A DNA stretch of 64,000 nucleotides from Caulobacter sp. 73W (GCF_041021955.1 NZ_CP158375.1:868001-932000); one strand, 5' to 3'; shown: positions 15,258 to 24,177, counted from the stretch's first letter. Notes: a model not told the origin generated them from the letters alone. Numbers and translations: made by a program.

Positions 15258-17001
15258 TGTGCGGCATCGCCGGCGTGCTGGGTAGCGAGGCCTCGGCGGC
15301 CCCGCTGATCGCCACCCTCGCCCATCGCGGCCCGAACGGCGTCCGCACCGAGGACGGCCCCGGCTGGTCCATCGGCCACGCCCGCCTGTCGATCATCGAC
15401 CTGGAAGGCGGGTGGCAGCCCCTGCACGCGGCGGGGAGCACGGTCATCGGCAATGGCGAGATTTACAACTACGTCGAGCTGACGGCCGAGTTCGGCCTGA
15501 AGGACAGGCTGACCACCGGCTCGGACTTCGAGCCCCTGCTGCATCTGTACGCCCAGGAAGGCCCCAGGGCGTTCGAGCGCCTGCGGGGGATGTACGCCTT
15601 TTGTCTGATCGGCGGGGACGGCCGCACCTGGCTGGTCCGCGACCGGTTCGGGATCAAGCCGCTGTATTACACCACCGGGCCTGAGGGGGTTCGCTTCGCC
15701 TCCGAACCCCGCGCGCTGGCCCGGGGGGCGATGGTCCCCGAGCGGGCGCAGGAGCTGCTGGCGCTGAACTACACCCTGGGCGAGGAGACGATCTTCGCGG
15801 GGGTGAAGCGGCTGGCGCCGGGACAAGTGGTCGAGGTTTCGGGCGGCGAGCTCAAATCCTCCCCCCTTGGGGGAGGGGGACCGCGAAGCGGTGGAGGGGG
15901 TAATGCTGAGTCAGCAAGCCCCCTCCGGCCCGCTGGGCCACCTCCCCCAGGGGGGAGGATCAACTGATCCGGACCCTCGACGCCGTCCTCGAGAACAGCG
16001 TCGCCGTCCACCAGCGGTCCGACGTGCCCTATGGCCTGTTCCTGTCGGGCGGGATCGACTCCACGGCCATCGCCACCCTGATGAGCCGGCTGAACGCGCG
16101 GCCGGTCACCGCCTTCACCTGCGGGTTCGACGTGGCCGAGGCGCGGGACGAGCGGGCGCAGGCGGAGAAGGTCGCCCGGGCCCTGAACCTGGACTGGCGC
16201 GAGACCACCTTCACCGAGGACGACTTCTGGGGCCTGGCGCCGCAAGCCGCCTGGGCGCTGGACGATCCGACCAGCGACTACGCCGTCCTGCCGACCCTGA
16301 AGCTGGCCGAGGCCGCCAAGGGGACCCTGACCGTGGTGCTGAGCGGCGAAGGCGGCGACGAGCTGTTCGCCGGCTATGGCCGCTATCGCCGCGCCCTGCG
16401 CCCCGGCTGGCTGGGCGGACGAGCGGCCGAGCCGCAGGTGGACGCCCCCATGCTGGCCGACGGCGGTGCGAGCGCCCTGGCGCGGTGGCGAGCGGCGACG
16501 GCCGGAATCGAGGGAGGCCTGCTGAAGCGCTCCCAGGGCGCGGACATCGCAACCTGGCTGCCCAACGATCTGCTGCTGAAACTGGACCGCTGCCTGATGG
16601 CCGTGGGGCTGGAGGGACGCACGCCGTTCCTGGACCCGCGGGTCGCAGCCTTCGCCGACGCCCTGCCCGACCGGATGAAGGTGCGCGGCCGCTACGGCAA
16701 ATGGATCCTGCGCAAGTGGCTGGAGCGCGCCTGCCCCGCCGCCGACCCGTGGGGCAAGAAGAAGGGCTTCACCGTGCCGGTGGCCGCCTGGATCGCGCCC
16801 CGCGCCGGCGACATCGCCCCCCGCCTGGCCGGGCTGAAGGCCGTGCGCGAGACCTGTGACCTGGATGCGGTGCGGTCGGTGTTCGCCGACGACGCCCATG
16901 CCTCGAAACGCTGGCCCCTACTGTTTTTCGGCCTGTGGTCCCTGATCCACCTGGACGGCCTTGCGCCGGACGACGCCCTGCGAACCCTGCTCGACGCTTA
17001 G
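15257..17001 (+). pseudogene. asnB: Glutamine-hydrolysing asparagine synthase, split
   Basis: The N-terminal glutaminase half is intact from MCGIAGVLG (nucleophile C2) to about residue 200 (APGQVVEVSGGELK), including HRGPNG and NGEIYNY. The frame then runs into a palindromic element and stops at 15965-15967. The synthetase half continues in another frame from about 15961 (QLIRTLDAVL), with the PP-loop SGGIDST and GEGGDELFAGYGRY, through to 17001. About 20-25 linker residues normally present, including an RYW-type motif, are missing. Removing the element does not restore the frame. Unless a -1 shift occurs on the GGGGGG run at 15950-15955, no full enzyme is made. The start overlaps the GT4 stop (TGATG). 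Related genes in glycan loci amidate sugar acids. Confidence 0.82.
15856..15960. repeat. 105-bp palindromic element inside asnB (family E)
   Basis: The ends are mirror images: ATCCTCCCCCC at 15856-15866 and GGGGGGAGGAT at 15950-15960. Between them are inner palindromes (CCGCGAAGCGG; GGCCCGCTGGGCC). CAA stands on both sides (15853-15855 and 15961-15963), a possible 3-bp target duplication. It carries no gene. The structure is that of a miniature inverted-repeat element. Confidence 0.8.
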
Positions 17002-17013
17002 GAGAACTGCCCC

Positions 17014-18237
17014 ATGCGCCTGATCGCTCTTCTCGCCGCCACGACCCTGATGACCGCCTGCGGCGGCTCCGGCGAAACCAAGACGGCCAACGCCGCCGCG
17101 CCCAAGGGCCCTCCGGTCCAGACCGGCCCGGCCAACACCGCCTACAAGCCGGCGTTCGAGGGTCAGACCCGCGCGCCGGAGGTGAAGTCCGACGTGGCCC
17201 TGAAGGTCGAGGTGATCGCCGACGGCCTGACCAACCCGTGGGGCCTGGCCTTCATGCCCGACGGCCGCATGCTGGTGACCGAGAAGCCGGGCCGCCTGAT
17301 CATCGTCAGCCGCGACGGGACCAAGAGCGCGCCGATCACCGGCCTGCCGCCGGTCCACGCCGTGCGCCAGGGCGGCCTGCTGCACGTGGCCATCGACCCG
17401 CAGTTCTCCACCAACCGCCTGATCTACTGGACCTATGCCGAGCCGCGCGACGGCGGCAACGGCACGGCCGCCGCTCGCGGCCGCCTGAGCGACGACGGGA
17501 CCAAGGTCGAGAACGTCCAGGTCATCTTCCGCCAGACCCCGACCGTGCAGTCGGACCTGCATTTCGGCAGCCGCCTGGCCTTCGCGCCGGACGGCAAGCT
17601 GTTCATCGGCCTGGGCGAGCGCTCGATCCTGGAAGGCCGCATGCAGGCCCAGCGCCTGGACGGGACCCTGGGCAAGGTGGTGCGGATCAACGCCGACGGC
17701 TCGATCCCCGCGGACAACCCGTTCGTGAACACCGCCGGCGCTCGGCCGGAGATCTGGGCTATCGGCCTGCGCAACATCCAGGGCGCGGCGATCAACCCCA
17801 AGACCGGCGAACTGTGGACGGTCGAGCACGGCCCGCGCGGCGGCGACGAGCTGAACATCCCCCGCAAGGGCAAGGACTACGGCTGGCCGACCATCACCTA
17901 CGGCATCGAATATTCCGGCGGCGCCATCGGCAAGAGCGAAAGCCAGAAGGCCGGCATGGAACAGCCGATCTACTACTGGGATCCGGTCATCGCGCCGGGC
18001 GGCATGACCTTCTACACGGGCGAGCTGTTTCCGGCCTGGAAGGGTAATGTGTTCATCGGCGGCCTGGCCTCCAGCGCCCTGGTGCGCCTGGTCATGGACG
18101 GCGAGAAGGTGGTGGGTGAAGAGCGTCTGCTGACCGACGAGGACAGCCGCATCCGCGACGTGGTCCAGGGCCCGGATGGCGCGCTGTACCTGCTGACGGA
18201 CGACCGTGGCCAGGTTCTGCGGGTTTCGCCGAAGTAG
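17014..18237 (+). CDS. PQQ-dependent sugar dehydrogenase-like lipoprotein
   Basis: This 407-residue beta-propeller protein is related to soluble glucose dehydrogenase and E. coli YliI, which oxidise aldose sugars with pyrroloquinoline quinone in the periplasm. A lipobox LMTACGG gives a lipidated C16. A low-complexity linker follows to about residue 50. Family landmarks are [53 protein letters not shown] and [11 protein letters not shown], and it ends [23 protein letters not shown] lies 12 bases before ATG. PQQ dependence itself is family knowledge. A repeat element immediately follows the stop. Confidence 0.92.
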   Translation: MRLIALLAATTLMTACGGSGETKTANAAAPKGPPVQTGPANTAYKPAFEGQTRAPEVKSDVALKVEVIADGLTNPWGLAFMPDGRMLVTEKPGRLIIVSRDGTKSAPITGLPPVHAVRQGGLLHVAIDPQFSTNRLIYWTYAEPRDGGNGTAAARGRLSDDGTKVENVQVIFRQTPTVQSDLHFGSRLAFAPDGKLFIGLGERSILEGRMQAQRLDGTLGKVVRINADGSIPADNPFVNTAGARPEIWAIGLRNIQGAAINPKTGELWTVEHGPRGGDELNIPRKGKDYGWPTITYGIEYSGGAIGKSESQKAGMEQPIYYWDPVIAPGGMTFYTGELFPAWKGNVFIGGLASSALVRLVMDGEKVVGEERLLTDEDSRIRDVVQGPDGALYLLTDDRGQVLRVSPK

Positions 18238-18250
18238 GGTGACGCTCTTT

Positions 18251-18393
18251 CTCCTGCCCCGTAGCAAAGCGTACGGGGGAGGTGGCGCGGCGCGCAGCGA
18301 CGTGACGGAGGGGGCGCTAGCTGAAGCTCAGCAGAGCGCCCCCTCCACCATGCTTCGCATGGTCCCCCTCCCCCGCAAGCGGGGCAGGAGAAG
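18251..18393. repeat. Palindromic repeat at a convergent gene boundary (family C)
   Basis: The element opens CTCCTGCCCCGTAGCAAAGCG and closes with GCAAGCGGGGCAGGAG, so its ends pair. Inside are AGGGGGCGC/GCGCCCCCT and CATGCTTCGCATG palindromes. It fills the whole space between two convergent genes and could act as a two-way terminator. Related sequences with the same ends occur at 24003-24177 and 31831-32019. Confidence 0.8.
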
Positions 18394-18399
18394 AAGGTT

Positions 18400-21300
18400 C
18401 TACGCCTTCCCCTCCACATCCCAACGCGCCCACAGCGGGCCGACCTCTTCGAGGGCCTTTTCCACCGAGGCGTCCTTGATGTGGCCGAAGCCGCGGATCG
18501 CCTGCGGGAAGCTGGCGATCCGGCTGGCCAGGGTGATGTTGCTGTTGCTCAGCCCCGAGGCCAGGCGGTCGACGCCGGCCAGGTAGTCGTCGCGCAGCTT
18601 GCGCTCCATCTTGCGCTCGGCCGTGTAGCCGAAGACGTCCAGCGCGGTGCCGCGCAGGCCCTTCATCCTGGCCATCATCGGGAAGGCGGAGGACAGCATC
18701 CAGCCGCCGAACACCATCTTCTTCGGCTTGCCGTCGTCGCCCTTGCGGGCCAGCAGCGGCGGGGCGAGCCACAGCTTCTTCTTACCGCCCTTGAAGGTCT
18801 GGCCCAGGGTCTCGGCGAAGCGGCCGTCGGTATAGAGGCGCGCGACCTCGTACTCGTCCTTGTAGGCCATCAGCTTGTAGAGGTTGATGGCCACGGCGCG
18901 GGTGACGGCCTCGGAGCCGAACGGCGCCTCGGCGGCGGCGATCTTCTCGACCGCCTTCAGGTAGCGGGCCGCGTAGGCCTCGTCCTGATAGCCCTTCAGA
19001 TCGGCGGCGCGCTTGGCGATCAGGTCCGGCAGCGGCATGGATTCCGGCAGGACGGCCTCGGGCTCCCGGCGCTTGCGGAAGCCCGGATCGTGGGCGGCCT
19101 TGCGGCCGACCTCGAAGGCCTGGAGGTTCGCCTCGGCGTCCACCCCGTTCAGCTTGATCGCGCGATAGACGGCGCGGCTGGAGATCGGGATCAAGCCCTT
19201 CTGCCAGGCGAAGCCCAGCATGATCATGTTGGCGTAGATGGCGTCGCCGAACTCGGCCTCGGCCAGGTGTTGCGCCGGGCAGGCGTCGAAGTCCTGGGAC
19301 GCGGCCTTGATCCGGCAACTCATGGCGTTGGAGTCGAACACCACGTCGCGGCTGGTGACGAAGTCCGCCGTGGGGGCGAAGTCCGAATTGGCCAGCGAGT
19401 GGGTGCGGTCCTTGGCGTAGAGCGACAGGGCCTCGGGGCTGGCGGCCACCAGCACGTCGCAGGCGATCAGGACGTCGGCGCTGGCCGCCGGCACGCGGCC
19501 GCCGACCACCGTCTCTTCCGTCTCGCCGATCTTCACGTGCGAGAAGACCGAGCCGCCCTTCTGCGCCAGGCCGGTCATGTCGACCACGCTGGCGGAGCGG
19601 CCGTCCACGTGAGCGGCCATGGCCAGGATCGAGGCGACCGTGGTCACGCCTGTGCCGCCGATGCCGGTGAACAGGATCTTGCGCGTGCCGACCAGGGGCA
19701 GGAACTGCGGCAGCGGGGTGGAGTCCGCGGTCAGGGCCGGCATGCCCTTGGCCTTGGCGTTTTCGGCCCCCGTCAGGGTGACGAAGGACGGGCAGAATCC
19801 TTCCAGGCACGAATAGTCGGCGTTGCAGCTGGACTGGTTGATCTTGCGCTTGCGGCCGAACTCGGTGGCCAGGGGCTCGACCGAGACGCAGTTCGACTTC
19901 TTGGAGCAGTCGCCGCAGCCTTCGCAGACCAGCGGGTTGATGAACACCTTCTGCTCGGCCTTGGCCATGGAGCCGCGCTTGCGGCGGCGGCGCTTTTCGG
20001 TGGCGCAGGTCTGGTCATAGAGCAGGACCGTCGTGCCCGGCGTCTCGCGCAGCTCGCGCTGCACGGCCATCAAGTCCGAACGCGGCCGGACGACCACGCC
20101 GGGGGCCAAGTCGTTGACGCCCTCATAGCGGGACAGATCGTCGACCACGATGACGGTCTTCTTCACGCCCTCGGACGCCAGCTGGCGGGTGATCTGGGCG
20201 GGGGTGAAGCCGCTTTCGGCCCGCTGGCCGCCGGTCATGGCCACGGCGTCGTTGAACAGCAGCTTGTAGGTGATGTTCACGCCGCTCGCGATCGCGCCGC
20301 GAATGGCGAGCGAGCCGGAGTGGTTGTAGGTGCCGTCGCCCAGGTTCTGGAAGACGTGCGGCTCGCTGGTGAACGGCGCCGCGCCGACCCAGGTCAGCCC
20401 TTCGCCGCCCATGTGGGTGTTGAGGTCCGTCGAGGGATCGTTGAACCCGGCCATGTAGTGGCAGCCGATGCCGGCCAGGGCGCGGGAGCCCTCCGGCAGC
20501 TTGGTCGAGGTGTTGTGCGGGCAGCCCGAGCAGAAGAACGGCTTGCGCTGCTGATCCGACGCCAGGGACACGGCGGCGACGCCGGCGGCCGAGACGCGGT
20601 CCAGATAGGCGCGGGCGCGCTCCATATGCGGGCCGTCGGGCAGGCGGTCGGCGATGGCCAGGGCGATTTCGGCCACCGACAACGAACCCAGCTCCGACAG
20701 CAGCGGCAGGCCGCGCTCATCGGTCTTGCCGATGATTTTGGGCCGGGCGTGGTCGGGCATGTCGTAGAGCGCCGCGCGGGCCTGAGGCTCGATCATCGCG
20801 CGCTTGTGCTCGATGATCATCATGGTCTCCAGACCGCCGGCGAAGGCGCGGATGCCCGTCTGCTCCAGCGGCCAGGGCATGCCGACCTTGTAGACGGCCA
20901 CGCCCAGGGAGGCGGCTTCCTCCAGGGTGATGTTCATGGCCGAGAAGGCCTCGAGCACATCCTTGTAGGCCTGGCCGGTGCAGACGATGCCGAAGCGCGG
21001 TCGAGCGGCGTTGACCACCACCCGGTCGATTTTGTTGGCGCGGGCGAAGGCCAGGGCCGCAGGGATCTTGTGGAGCCGCATGCGCCGCTCCTTCTCCATG
21101 GGCTGGTCCTTGGTGCGGATGCCGAGACCGCCGGGCGGCATGGAGAAGTTGTCGGGGGTGACGATGCGGTGGCGATCCAGCGACACGTCGATGGTCACGC
21201 CTGAGTCCATGGTGTCGGCCAGGGCGATCATCCCGACCCACAGGCCGGAGAAGCGCGACATGGCGATGCCCATCAGGCCGTAGTCGAGCACCTCCTGAAC

Positions 21301-21825
21301 GTCGGCCGGCGACAGCACCGGAATCTCGAAGTCCATGAAGGCGAAGTCGGACTGCGACGGCAGGGTCGAGGACTTGCAGTTATGGTCGTCTCCGGCCACG
21401 GCCAGGACGCCGCCCTTGGGGAAAACGCCGGCGAAATTGGCGTGTTTGAATACGTCGCCGGTACGGTCGACGCCGGGCGCCTTGCCGTACCACATGCCGA
21501 AGACGCCATCATAAAGAGCGCCCGGGAACAGGTTGGCCTGCTGGCTGCCCCACACGGCGGTGGCGGCCAGATCCTCGTTCACGCCTTCTTTGAAGGTGAC
21601 CTTGGCGGAGTCGAGGAACTTCTTCGCGCGGCCAGCCTGCTGGTCGAGGCCGCCCAGGGGCGAGCCGCGATAGCCGGAAACAAAGCCCGCGGTGTTCAGA
21701 CCGGCCTTCTCGTCGAGGCGACGCTGATCAAGCATCACGCGGATGAGCGCCTGCACGCCAGTTACGAACGCACGGCCATCCTGGAGCAGATATTTGTCGT
21801 CGAGCGTCACTTCCGCGTGCCGCAT
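18400..21825 (-). CDS. Fused indolepyruvate ferredoxin oxidoreductase
   Basis: This 1141-residue enzyme oxidatively decarboxylates aryl or branched 2-oxo acids to acyl-CoA, linked to amino-acid breakdown. The N-terminal part is IorA-like: pyrimidine-binding and TPP-binding regions, with GCPHNTSTKLPEGSRALAGIGC and GEGLTWVGAAPFT near residues 435-500. A ferredoxin-like cysteine cluster (CEGCGDCSKKSNC) follows at about 640. The IorB-like part begins GIGGTGVTTVASILAM, and a DUF6537-type tail closes the protein. The ATG at 21825 with GGAAGGAAAG before it was chosen over an earlier in-frame start that would run into the promoter. An Lrp-type gene diverges from it and probably controls it. Confidence 0.93.
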   Translation of the reverse strand: MRHAEVTLDDKYLLQDGRAFVTGVQALIRVMLDQRRLDEKAGLNTAGFVSGYRGSPLGGLDQQAGRAKKFLDSAKVTFKEGVNEDLAATAVWGSQQANLFPGALYDGVFGMWYGKAPGVDRTGDVFKHANFAGVFPKGGVLAVAGDDHNCKSSTLPSQSDFAFMDFEIPVLSPADVQEVLDYGLMGIAMSRFSGLWVGMIALADTMDSGVTIDVSLDRHRIVTPDNFSMPPGGLGIRTKDQPMEKERRMRLHKIPAALAFARANKIDRVVVNAARPRFGIVCTGQAYKDVLEAFSAMNITLEEAASLGVAVYKVGMPWPLEQTGIRAFAGGLETMMIIEHKRAMIEPQARAALYDMPDHARPKIIGKTDERGLPLLSELGSLSVAEIALAIADRLPDGPHMERARAYLDRVSAAGVAAVSLASDQQRKPFFCSGCPHNTSTKLPEGSRALAGIGCHYMAGFNDPSTDLNTHMGGEGLTWVGAAPFTSEPHVFQNLGDGTYNHSGSLAIRGAIASGVNITYKLLFNDAVAMTGGQRAESGFTPAQITRQLASEGVKKTVIVVDDLSRYEGVNDLAPGVVVRPRSDLMAVQRELRETPGTTVLLYDQTCATEKRRRRKRGSMAKAEQKVFINPLVCEGCGDCSKKSNCVSVEPLATEFGRKRKINQSSCNADYSCLEGFCPSFVTLTGAENAKAKGMPALTADSTPLPQFLPLVGTRKILFTGIGGTGVTTVASILAMAAHVDGRSASVVDMTGLAQKGGSVFSHVKIGETEETVVGGRVPAASADVLIACDVLVAASPEALSLYAKDRTHSLANSDFAPTADFVTSRDVVFDSNAMSCRIKAASQDFDACPAQHLAEAEFGDAIYANMIMLGFAWQKGLIPISSRAVYRAIKLNGVDAEANLQAFEVGRKAAHDPGFRKRREPEAVLPESMPLPDLIAKRAADLKGYQDEAYAARYLKAVEKIAAAEAPFGSEAVTRAVAINLYKLMAYKDEYEVARLYTDGRFAETLGQTFKGGKKKLWLAPPLLARKGDDGKPKKMVFGGWMLSSAFPMMARMKGLRGTALDVFGYTAERKMERKLRDDYLAGVDRLASGLSNSNITLASRIASFPQAIRGFGHIKDASVEKALEEVGPLWARWDVEGKA

Positions 21826-21854
21826 TGAAATATCTTTCCTTCCCAGTTTTCTTT

Positions 21855-21931
21855 TTGTATCTGCACGATCATACAACCGTGGGGGAAATGCTTGCCAAAG
21901 CCATGCCCGCCACGTGGGCTTTACAGGCAAG
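21855..21931. promoter_or_regulatory. Shared ior/lrp control region with dyads
   Basis: TTGTAT (21855-21860) and ATACAA (21871-21876) form a 6-10-6 dyad. CTTGCC-AAAGCC (21891-21902) is mirrored by GGCTTT (21917-21922) and GGCAAG (21926-21931). Both lie in the 143 bp between the divergent oxidoreductase and Lrp-type genes. They are the natural candidates for the Lrp-family binding sites. Confidence 0.5.
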
Positions 21932-21968
21932 AAGAACGCCCGAACGGGCGAAATTGGGGGAGTAAATT

Positions 21969-22466
21969 TTGTCCGAAGCGCTCGATGCCGTTGACGCCAA
22001 AATTCTAGACCTGATCCAACACGACGCCGCGCTGTCGGTTGCAGAGATCGCCGAACGGGTCGGCCTGTCGTCCAGCCCCTGCTGGCGCCGCATCAAGCGC
22101 CTGGAAGACGCCGGCATCGTCCAGCGCCGGGTGACCATCCTGGATCGTGAACGCCTGGGCCTGAATTTCGAAGTCTACTGCACGATCAAGCTGTCCCTGC
22201 CGAGCAAGGACAACCTCGATTCCTTCGACGCCGCCGTCCAGAAGTGGCCGGAAGTGGTGCAGTGCGCCACCGTCACCGGCGCCGCCGACTATGAGCTGCG
22301 CATCGTCACCCGCGACATGCACGCCTTCGACGAGTTCATGCGCGAGAAGATCCTGTCGCTGGGCCTGGTCTCGAACATCGAGAGCCGGATCGTCATCCGC
22401 CCGGTGAAGAACAGCACCGCCGTGCCGCTGGGCCTCGTCAGCCCTTATGTCAGCCCGCACAGCTGA
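21969..22466 (+). CDS. Lrp/AsnC family transcriptional regulator
   Basis: A 165-residue regulator has an N-terminal winged HTH (DAVDAKILDLIQHDAALSVAEIAERVGLS, then SPCWRRIKRLEDAGIVQ) and a C-terminal RAM ligand-binding/oligomerisation domain (residues 70-150, including VVQCATVTGAADYELRI). The start is TTG, chosen because GGGGGAG lies 7 bases before it and no ATG fits. Its divergent placement from the indolepyruvate oxidoreductase suggests it senses an amino acid or oxo acid and controls that gene. This is typical of Lrp-like local regulators but is inferred. Confidence 0.93.
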   Translation: MSEALDAVDAKILDLIQHDAALSVAEIAERVGLSSSPCWRRIKRLEDAGIVQRRVTILDRERLGLNFEVYCTIKLSLPSKDNLDSFDAAVQKWPEVVQCATVTGAADYELRIVTRDMHAFDEFMREKILSLGLVSNIESRIVIRPVKNSTAVPLGLVSPYVSPHS

Positions 22467-22470
22467 GGCG

Positions 22471-22677
22471 ATGAAGGCCTACCGCTACCTCACCGGCCCC
22501 GATGACTCGGCGTTCTGCCACCGGGTCACCAAGGCGCTGAGCGAGGGCTGGTCCCTGCATGGCGGTCCGACCCTGACCTTCGACACGCTGCAGGGCCGGG
22601 TCATCTGCGGGCAGGCGATCACCAAGGACGTCGACGGCGTGGACTATTCGCCGGAGATGAAGCTCTCGGAGCTCTAG
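22471..22677 (+). CDS. DUF1737 small protein
   Basis: A 68-residue protein starting MKAYRYLTGPDDSAFCHRV matches the DUF1737 pattern: a short sheet/helix domain with WSLHGGPTLTF and a conserved RVICGQAI. It begins four bases after the Lrp stop with GAGGCG just before the ATG. An ATG 24 bases earlier is in frame but overlaps the regulator and lacks a ribosome site. It is probably cotranscribed with the regulator. No function is established for the family. Confidence 0.82.
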   Translation: MKAYRYLTGPDDSAFCHRVTKALSEGWSLHGGPTLTFDTLQGRVICGQAITKDVDGVDYSPEMKLSEL

Positions 22678-22683
22678 CGTTCC

Positions 22684-22795
22684 TGCGTGCTTCGAGACGC
22701 GGGCTCGTCGCCCGCTCCTCAGCATGACGCGCGTGGGTTGCTTCTGAATTCGTCATCCTGAGGAGCGAACCACGGTTCGCGTCTCGAAGGACGCA
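22684..22795. repeat. Paired inverted intergenic repeat (family A)
   Basis: A unit at 22684-22729 (TGCGTGCTTCGAGACGCGG ... CTCCTCAGCATGACG) is followed by the reverse-oriented unit at 22751-22795 (CGTCATCCTGAGGAGCG ... CGCGTCTCGAAGGACGCA). The same two-copy inverted layout occurs at 619-722. It occupies most of the gap between the DUF1737 and pirin genes. Confidence 0.82.
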
Positions 22796-22857
22796 CCGTC
22801 CAAGACACGTCGCAAAAACCCAATATCATGGCGGCCTAGCTTAGAAGGGCCCCCACC

Positions 22858-23754
22858 ATGATCGAACTCATCATCGACCAGCGCCGCAAGGATCTCGGGG
22901 GCTTCGAGGTCGGGCGCGTGCTGCCCTATGCGCCGCGCCGCATGGTCGGTCCCTTCATCTTCTTCGACCACATGGGCCCGGCGTCGTTCGAGCCCGGCTT
23001 TGGCCGCGAGGTGGACGTGCGCCCGCACCCGCACATCGGCCTATCGACCCTGTCCTATCTGTTTGAGGGCGAGATGACCCACCGCGACAGCGTGGGCTCG
23101 GAGATCGACATCCGCCCGGGCGAGGTGAACTGGATGACCGCCGGCTCGGGCATCACCCATTCGGAGCGGTTCGAGACCCTGCGCCGCGACGGCGGCAAGA
23201 TGGACGGTATCCAGACCTGGCTGGCCCTGCCCACCGACAAGGAAGAGATCGACCCGGCCTTCTCGCACCACAACGGCCCTGACGAGCTGCCGTTCTACGA
23301 GTTCGGCGGCCTGTCGGCGCGGCTGGTGGCCGGCGAGGCCTTCGGCGCCAAGGCCAAGGTGCCGGTCTATTCCCCCACCTTCTACGTCCACTGGGAGATG
23401 GCCGCCGGGACCAAGGCCGGCCTGCCCGCCGAGTATTCCGAGCGGGCCGCCTATGTGGCCAAGGGCCAGGTGGAGATCGCCGGCCAGACCATCCACAGCG
23501 GCCAGATGGCGGTGTTCGCGCCGGGCGACACGATCACCTTCCTGGCGCTGGAGCCATCGACCGTGATGCTGCTGGGCGGCGAGCCGCTGGGCCCGCGCTT
23601 CATCGAGTGGAACTTCGTCTCGTCGTCCAAGGACCGCATCGAGCAGGCCAAGGCCGACTGGCGCGCCGGGCGCATGAAGCTGCCCGACCTGGACCACGAC
23701 GAGTTCATCCCCCTGCCCGGCGATCCGCCCCCGCCGGCCAACCCGATGTCTTGA
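22858..23754 (+). CDS. Pirin family protein
   Basis: This 298-residue bicupin has the N-terminal pirin features RPHPHIGLSTLSYLFEGEMTHRDS, where the histidines and a following Glu bind a metal, and GEVNWMTAGSGITHSE. The C-terminal cupin (residues 180-280) is less conserved, with PTFYVHWEMAAG and GGEPLGPRFIEWNFVSSS. Bacterial pirins act as quercetin dioxygenase-like enzymes or protein regulators; which applies here is unknown. AGAAGG precedes the ATG. It is followed by a small gene with a Fur-like site. Confidence 0.94.
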   Translation: MIELIIDQRRKDLGGFEVGRVLPYAPRRMVGPFIFFDHMGPASFEPGFGREVDVRPHPHIGLSTLSYLFEGEMTHRDSVGSEIDIRPGEVNWMTAGSGITHSERFETLRRDGGKMDGIQTWLALPTDKEEIDPAFSHHNGPDELPFYEFGGLSARLVAGEAFGAKAKVPVYSPTFYVHWEMAAGTKAGLPAEYSERAAYVAKGQVEIAGQTIHSGQMAVFAPGDTITFLALEPSTVMLLGGEPLGPRFIEWNFVSSSKDRIEQAKADWRAGRMKLPDLDHDEFIPLPGDPPPPANPMS

Positions 23755-23799
23755 TCCAGCGCAAAGCTGCGCCGCAGAAGCCGCTTGCCGACTCCGAAC

Positions 23800-23822
23800 T
23801 TGCAAGTCATTCTCAATATCGA
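23800..23822 (+). promoter_or_regulatory. Possible Fur-type box
   Basis: TTGCAAGTCATTCTCAATA resembles one half of the Fur consensus (CATTCTCA) with weaker symmetry on the other half. It ends about 15 bases before the start of the 53-aa gene, so it would overlap the promoter or leader. The match is partial. Confidence 0.35.
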
Positions 23823-23834
23823 CTTGAGAAGGAG

Positions 23835-23996
23835 ATGGCGATGGTCCTTCGAGCGGTGGGTGCAGCCGCCCTTGCCCGGCTTATGAAGACGGATCGAGAA
23901 GTCGATCTGGACAGCGAATGGCTGCTGTTCGGGCCGACCGATCCGGAGATCGTGGACAAGCCCGAGACGGTCCAGCTGTTGCTGGCGGCGGAGTAA
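23835..23996 (+). CDS. 53-residue protein, unknown
   Basis: The gene reads MAMVLRAVGAAALARLMKTD and ends TVQLLLAAE. The ribosome site AGAAGGAG overlaps the start closely and supports it. An amphipathic N-terminal helix precedes an acidic central part with LFGPTDPEIVDKPETV. There is no signal peptide or clear membrane helix. A possible Fur-type site just upstream hints at iron control. No family is recognised. Confidence 0.55.
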   Translation: MAMVLRAVGAAALARLMKTDREVDLDSEWLLFGPTDPEIVDKPETVQLLLAAE

Positions 23997-24002
23997 CCTC
24001 TC

Positions 24003-24177
24003 GTCATCTGTAGCGAAGCGTACGGTTTTACAGACCCCGCTCGCCCCGGCGAAGGCCGGGGCCCAGGTGGAACCCTGCTGAGGCTCTCGATGAATCTGGA
24101 TCCCGGCCTTCGCCGGGATGAGCGGCTGAAGGAGCGAGCCGTCCCCCTCCCCCGCAAGCGGGGCAGGAGAAGAGGTT
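24003..24177. repeat. Nested palindromic repeats at a convergent boundary
   Basis: The outer element resembles that at 18251-18393: CTGTAGCGAAGCGTACGG at the left and CCCGCAAGCGGGGCAGGAGAAG at the right. Inserted within it is an 86-bp family B unit at 24040-24125, which begins CTCGCCCCGGCGAAGGCCGGGG and ends CCCGGCCTTCGCCGGGATGAG, so it also has mirror-image ends. Nearly the same B unit occurs at 31884-31972. The whole stretch separates the convergent 53-aa gene and pgsA. Confidence 0.8.

Noticed and set aside
18481..21204. A 907-codon open frame antisense to the indolepyruvate oxidoreductase gene
   Set aside because: Composition is the usual shadow of a high-GC gene and no ribosome site or family match is visible, while the opposite strand has clear catalytic motifs.
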